In this document: positions 5,987 through 8,674 of the stretch, piece after piece
How positions within the stretch are numbered: position 1 is the stretch's first letter
Layout of the letters: each line of letters begins with the position of its first letter
DNA from: Nitrospirota bacterium
GTDB lineage: Bacteria > Nitrospinota_A > UBA7883
Assembly: GCA_011052055.1 (NCBI GenBank)
Contig: DRJW01000361.1
Coordinates: forward strand, 1 to 8,674
DNA length: 8,674 nt
Direction of reading: 5' to 3'
Translations under genes and position numbers: made by a program
The notes under the pieces: generated by a model
What the model was told of the DNA's origin: nothing
The model's database searches: none
Seen by the model: the letters and a program-made list of their open reading frames with translations, nothing else

Positions 5987-7279
5987 ATGTCTGATCTGAA
6001 AGTTGGAATTTTGGTGGGAGGTGGCCCGGCGCCTGGAATCAACGGCGTCATCAGGGCGGCGACCATAAAACTTAGAAACCACGGCGCGGATGTCGTGGGG
6101 ATATACGACGGGTTTTCTAACCTTATCAAGGGAGATGAAACCCAGGTTGTCCAATTGCAGATCGACGATGTGTCTGTAATCCATTTTGAGGGAGGATCAA
6201 TCCTTCGCACCTCCAGGGCCAATCCCACGACAAACGAGCAGGATATGGCCAACGTTGTAAACACCTTGAAAAAAATGAGGATAAACTGCCTCATAACCAT
6301 CGGCGGCGACGACACCTGCTATAGCGCCCATAAAATAGCAAAGGCGGCGGAAGGGGGCATTCAGGTGATCCATGTTCCAAAGACAATTGACAACGATATA
6401 AACCTACCGCACGGCATCCGCACTTTCGGTTTCGCTTCGGCCAGGGCTTTTGGAGTGGACATAATTAAAAGTGTGATGAACGACGCCAAGACCACAGGCA
6501 GATGGTATTTCATAATAGCCATGGGCAGGAAGGCCGGCCATCTGGCCCTGGGGATTGGAAGCCCGGCGGGCGCAACCGTCACAATCATTCCGGAGGAGTG
6601 CAAGGCCCCGCATCTAGATTTTAACTGGCTTATCGACACTCTTATCGGCTCTGTCATCAAGCGGCTGGCCGCAGGCCGTAATTATGGAGTGGCCATACTG
6701 GGCGAGGGGCTGGCGGAGAAACTGACTGAAGAAGAGCTAAACGGCATGGGGCAACTGGAGTATGACGAGCATGGCCATCCAAGGTTGTCTGAAATAGATT
6801 TCGGCAAGGTGGTCAAAACCAGAGCCCGCGACGAGCTTGCCAGGCTTGGAATCAAGACCTTGATAGTCGATAAAGATATAGGCTACGAGCTCCGATGCGT
6901 AAACCCGGTTCCTTTCGAGATGGAATATACAAAAGAGCTGGGGTTCGCCGCCGCAAAGCACGCCCTGCTGGGCGGGTCGGGCGATATGGTTTCGATACAG
7001 GACGGCGCGTTCGTTCCCATTCCTTTTTACGCCATCATGGATCCGGGAACAGGCAGGACGAAGGTTCGAATGGTCGATATCAACTCCGAAGCGTATGAAA
7101 TGGCGCTCGAATATATGATACGCCTCAAAAAATCGGATTTCGCCGACGAAAAATTTATCGAGCGCCTGGCTGAGCAGACAAACCTTTCTCCCGCCCAGTT
7201 TAAGGAGCGGTTTGAAAAAGTGGCCGTGCGGTTTGAAGGCCCCTCTGTCCTCGTGCCATACGAGCAACCGGGCCGATAA
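5987..7279 (+). CDS. Pyrophosphate-dependent-type 6-phosphofructokinase
   Basis: The 430-residue cytoplasmic enzyme belongs to the phosphofructokinase family and would interconvert fructose-6-phosphate and fructose-1,6-bisphosphate. N-terminal GGGPAPGIN (11-19), GGDDT (106-110), PKTIDND (131-137, catalytic Asp135) and MGRKAGH (179-185) are all present. An Asp as the second acidic residue of GGDD and Lys132 of PKTIDND mark the pyrophosphate-using group; ATP enzymes usually have GGDGS and a Gly in place of the Lys. Use of PPi would make the step reversible, so it could serve glycolysis and gluconeogenesis. The start is fixed by a TAA four codons upstream; the ribosome site is weak. No partner glycolytic gene is adjacent. 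Donor assignment is inference from motifs. Confidence 0.92.
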   Translation: MSDLKVGILVGGGPAPGINGVIRAATIKLRNHGADVVGIYDGFSNLIKGDETQVVQLQIDDVSVIHFEGGSILRTSRANPTTNEQDMANVVNTLKKMRINCLITIGGDDTCYSAHKIAKAAEGGIQVIHVPKTIDNDINLPHGIRTFGFASARAFGVDIIKSVMNDAKTTGRWYFIIAMGRKAGHLALGIGSPAGATVTIIPEECKAPHLDFNWLIDTLIGSVIKRLAAGRNYGVAILGEGLAEKLTEEELNGMGQLEYDEHGHPRLSEIDFGKVVKTRARDELARLGIKTLIVDKDIGYELRCVNPVPFEMEYTKELGFAAAKHALLGGSGDMVSIQDGAFVPIPFYAIMDPGTGRTKVRMVDINSEAYEMALEYMIRLKKSDFADEKFIERLAEQTNLSPAQFKERFEKVAVRFEGPSVLVPYEQPGR

Positions 7280-7286
7280 GACTAAA

Positions 7287-7299
7287 GGGAACCTCTAAA
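7287..7299. repeat. Third copy of the MITE terminal sequence
   Basis: GGGAACCTCTAAA is identical over 12-13 bases to the left ends of the elements at 5245 and 8515, and it lies 7 bases after the phosphofructokinase stop. The interior of the 177-bp element is absent. A degenerate inverted match (GAAGTTATTCTAAA on the minus strand, ending near 7340) and TAAA on both sides (7283-7286, 7343-7346) hint at a 56-bp internally deleted derivative. Confidence 0.5.
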
Positions 7300-7359
7300 C
7301 TTTATTGCGTTCGCGCCGATTAAGGATTTAGAATAACTTCAATAAACAGACAGAAAGAA

Positions 7360-7545
7360 ATGTCGGCCATAAATATCCTCGATTTAAGCGGAAAGCATCC
7401 AGATGTGCCCATGAGGCCCAGAGGAGCTCCTGTAAATACAGGAAAAATCGAATCGGGCGATCCACAAAAAGCCGCCCTGGCCGCCAGCGCCAGAGAGGAT
7501 ATGCCGGTAAGCAGGCCTGGAGGAAAAGTTAACATGCTGGCTTGA
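7360..7545 (+). CDS. Possible 61-aa hypothetical protein
   Basis: This ORF encodes a polar protein rich in Pro, Gly, Ala and Arg, without signal peptide, membrane segment or recognised domain; it would be largely disordered. Codon choice (many GCC, AGC, AGG, GGA, ATA) resembles the phosphofructokinase gene, which favours a real gene. The ribosome site is poor (a purine run, AGAAAGAA, directly before ATG), and minus-strand frames overlap it. It lies 80 bp after the phosphofructokinase and may be read through from it. Confidence 0.35.
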   Translation: MSAINILDLSGKHPDVPMRPRGAPVNTGKIESGDPQKAALAASAREDMPVSRPGGKVNMLA

Positions 7546-7676
7546 AAAAACCGCCCGCCTTTTTTCGATCATCGCGTTAATGATTATCGCCCCCTATTTC
7601 TCTCAAACGCTGTTTTTAATTCTATAAGCTTCTCTTAAAATTGGTAGACTGGGCGGATTCAAAAAATTGAGAAGTT

Positions 7677-8495
7677 ATGGATGAAAAAATAGAAAAACCG
7701 CCCATACGAATCGGGACTTCTGGATATTCGTATGACGACTGGATAGGGCCTGTTTATCCAGAAGGGATAAACAAAAGCGACCTGCTCGAATATTACGCTA
7801 CGATACTGAAGTTCGACTCTGTAGAGCTCAATTACACATATTACGCCATGCCCACAGCCAAAGAGGTCGAGGGCATGGTAAATAAAACCGGCGACGATTT
7901 TAAATTCGTCGTCAAAGCTCACAGCTCGATCACGCACCGCATCCGCGACAACGAGGGGGGGTATGTCCGTGACGAATCGGCGGTTGACGCTTTTCTTGAT
8001 GGAATCGCTCCTATGGTCGAAAGCGACCGGCTGATATCTGTTTTAGCGCAGTTTCCGGTTAAATTCAGCCGTACCGAGGGCGCTATCGAGCATTTAAAAT
8101 GGCTTGTCTCCAGGGTCAGCCCCGTCCCGCTGACTCTGGAGCTGAGAAATAAAAGCTGGGTGGCCCAGTCGGTCTTCGAGCTGTTAAAAAGTATAGGAGC
8201 CAGCTACTGCATTGTGGATGAGCCGTCCATTCCGAAACTTGCGCCATTTACTCCAGTGGCGACTTCGGACCTGGCCTATTTCAGGTTTCATGGCCGAAAC
8301 ACCAGCTGGTTCGACGTTCCCGCCCATGAACGTTATAACTACCTTTACTCCGATATGGAGCTTCGCCAATTTTTAGAGCCGGTGAAAAAGATCGCCTCGG
8401 TCTCCGGGGAGACGGTGATGTTTTTCAACAACCATTGCCGGGGCTCTTCCGTGACCAACGCCAACCAGATGAAAGAGCTTCTTGGCTACACATAG
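7677..8495 (+). CDS. DUF72 (YecE-like) family protein
   Basis: The 272-residue protein matches the DUF72/YecE family, predicted TIM barrels of unknown biochemical function. Recognisable stretches are RIGTSGYSYDDW at 11-22, the Phe-Lys-Val-Lys segment FKFVVKAH (75-82), an LAQFP motif, LELRNKSW (family pattern ExRxxSW) and YFRFHGRN, ending with FFNNH...NA (family pattern NNHxxGxAxxNA). Full length for the family is about 250-290 residues. The start is fixed by an in-frame TGA three codons upstream; the ribosome site is weak (GAGAAG). No signal peptide is present, so it is cytoplasmic. The 131 bp before it contain no promoter I would defend, and a copy of the MITE-like repeat begins 19 bp after its stop. 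Confidence 0.9.
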   Translation: MDEKIEKPPIRIGTSGYSYDDWIGPVYPEGINKSDLLEYYATILKFDSVELNYTYYAMPTAKEVEGMVNKTGDDFKFVVKAHSSITHRIRDNEGGYVRDESAVDAFLDGIAPMVESDRLISVLAQFPVKFSRTEGAIEHLKWLVSRVSPVPLTLELRNKSWVAQSVFELLKSIGASYCIVDEPSIPKLAPFTPVATSDLAYFRFHGRNTSWFDVPAHERYNYLYSDMELRQFLEPVKKIASVSGETVMFFNNHCRGSSVTNANQMKELLGYT

Positions 8496-8514
8496 GATGA
8501 CCACAGCTATATAA

Positions 8515-8674
8515 GGGAACCTCTAATAATCCATTTCTGCTACAATCGGCTGTAAAAGGCGCCATGCTTCGTTGACGAGCCAAAATCGTCCTCAGAGTAG
8601 TTACTACTACGCTTGCGGCTATTTTGTCTCGCAGTCTCGCCTGACGGCTTTTCGCTCGATTTCGCTACGAAAGC
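8515..8674. mobile_element. MITE-like element, copy B, cut by the right window edge
   Basis: The left end GGGAACCTCTAATAATC repeats that of copy A at 5245. GTCCTCA and TACGCTTGCGG occur at the same offsets from the left end (74-80 and 94-104) in both. The last 18 bases in the window, CGATTTCGCTACGAAAGC, match CGTTTTCGCCACGAAACC of copy A at the same offset. By that alignment 17 bases of the right end lie outside, giving the same 177-bp length. The 4 bp before it are ATAA, the reverse complement of the TTAT duplicated at copy A. It starts 19 bp after the DUF72 stop. Confidence 0.75.

Noticed and set aside
5471..6184. Minus-strand ORF of 237 codons
   Set aside because: It runs through tRNA-Lys, the lipoprotein gene in another frame and the antisense of the phosphofructokinase start, so it cannot be a real gene.
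7320..7535. Minus-strand ORF of 71 codons opposite the 61-aa ORF
   Set aside because: No ribosome site or known domain; the plus-strand frame agrees better with the codon use and direction of its neighbours.
7544..7566. GAAAAAA / TTTTTTC dyad that looks like a terminator
   Set aside because: The stem is only A-T pairs apart from one terminal G-C and the C-rich centre does not pair, so it would not form a stable intrinsic terminator.
7567..7592. Fur-box-like GATCAT...ATGATTATC before the DUF72 gene
   Set aside because: Too few matches to the 19-bp Fur consensus and no clear promoter for it to overlap.

Overview
The window looks like chromosomal DNA from a Gram-negative bacterium, probably an uncultivated proteobacterial or Nitrospinota-like lineage. 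This placement is a guess. It rests on a moderate GC content near 50%, a small exported lipoprotein, tRNA genes with encoded CCA ends and a PPi-type phosphofructokinase. No marker gene settles the taxonomy, and nothing here looks like phage, plasmid, CRISPR or a large mobile element.

Positions 1-3739 hold a carbohydrate cassette of two divergent transcription units. A long GH130-type phosphorylase/glycosidase is on the minus strand and is cut by the left window edge. On the plus strand a GT4 glycosyltransferase fused to a C-terminal mannose-6-phosphate-isomerase-like cupin is followed 21 bp later by a second, short GH130 enzyme. One synthetic enzyme flanked by two likely phosphorolytic enzymes of a family that mostly acts on beta-mannosides suggests a cycle that makes and remobilises a mannose-containing glycoside. 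The product is unknown.

Positions 3754-4857 (minus) encode a radical-SAM KamA-family protein that converges on the GH130 gene. The stretch 4858-5068 has only one doubtful short ORF. Positions 5069-5508 carry three minus-strand tRNA genes, transcribed in the order Lys(UUU), Glu(UUC), Phe(GAA). A 177-bp MITE-like element with terminal inverted repeats and a 4-bp TTAT target duplication sits between Lys and Glu.

Positions 5614-5850 (minus) encode a small lipoprotein. It is divergent from a pyrophosphate-type 6-phosphofructokinase at 5987-7279 (plus); the two promoters flank a 6-bp dyad. A possible 61-aa ORF and a DUF72/YecE-family gene (7677-8495) follow on the plus strand. The window ends inside a second copy of the MITE-like element, starting at 8515. 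It aligns with the first copy at the same overall spacing and has a compensatory-paired central hairpin. A third copy of the element's terminal sequence lies at 7287, just after the phosphofructokinase stop.

The phosphofructokinase and the mannoside cassette could meet at fructose-6-phosphate/mannose-6-phosphate, but nothing in the sequence links their regulation.
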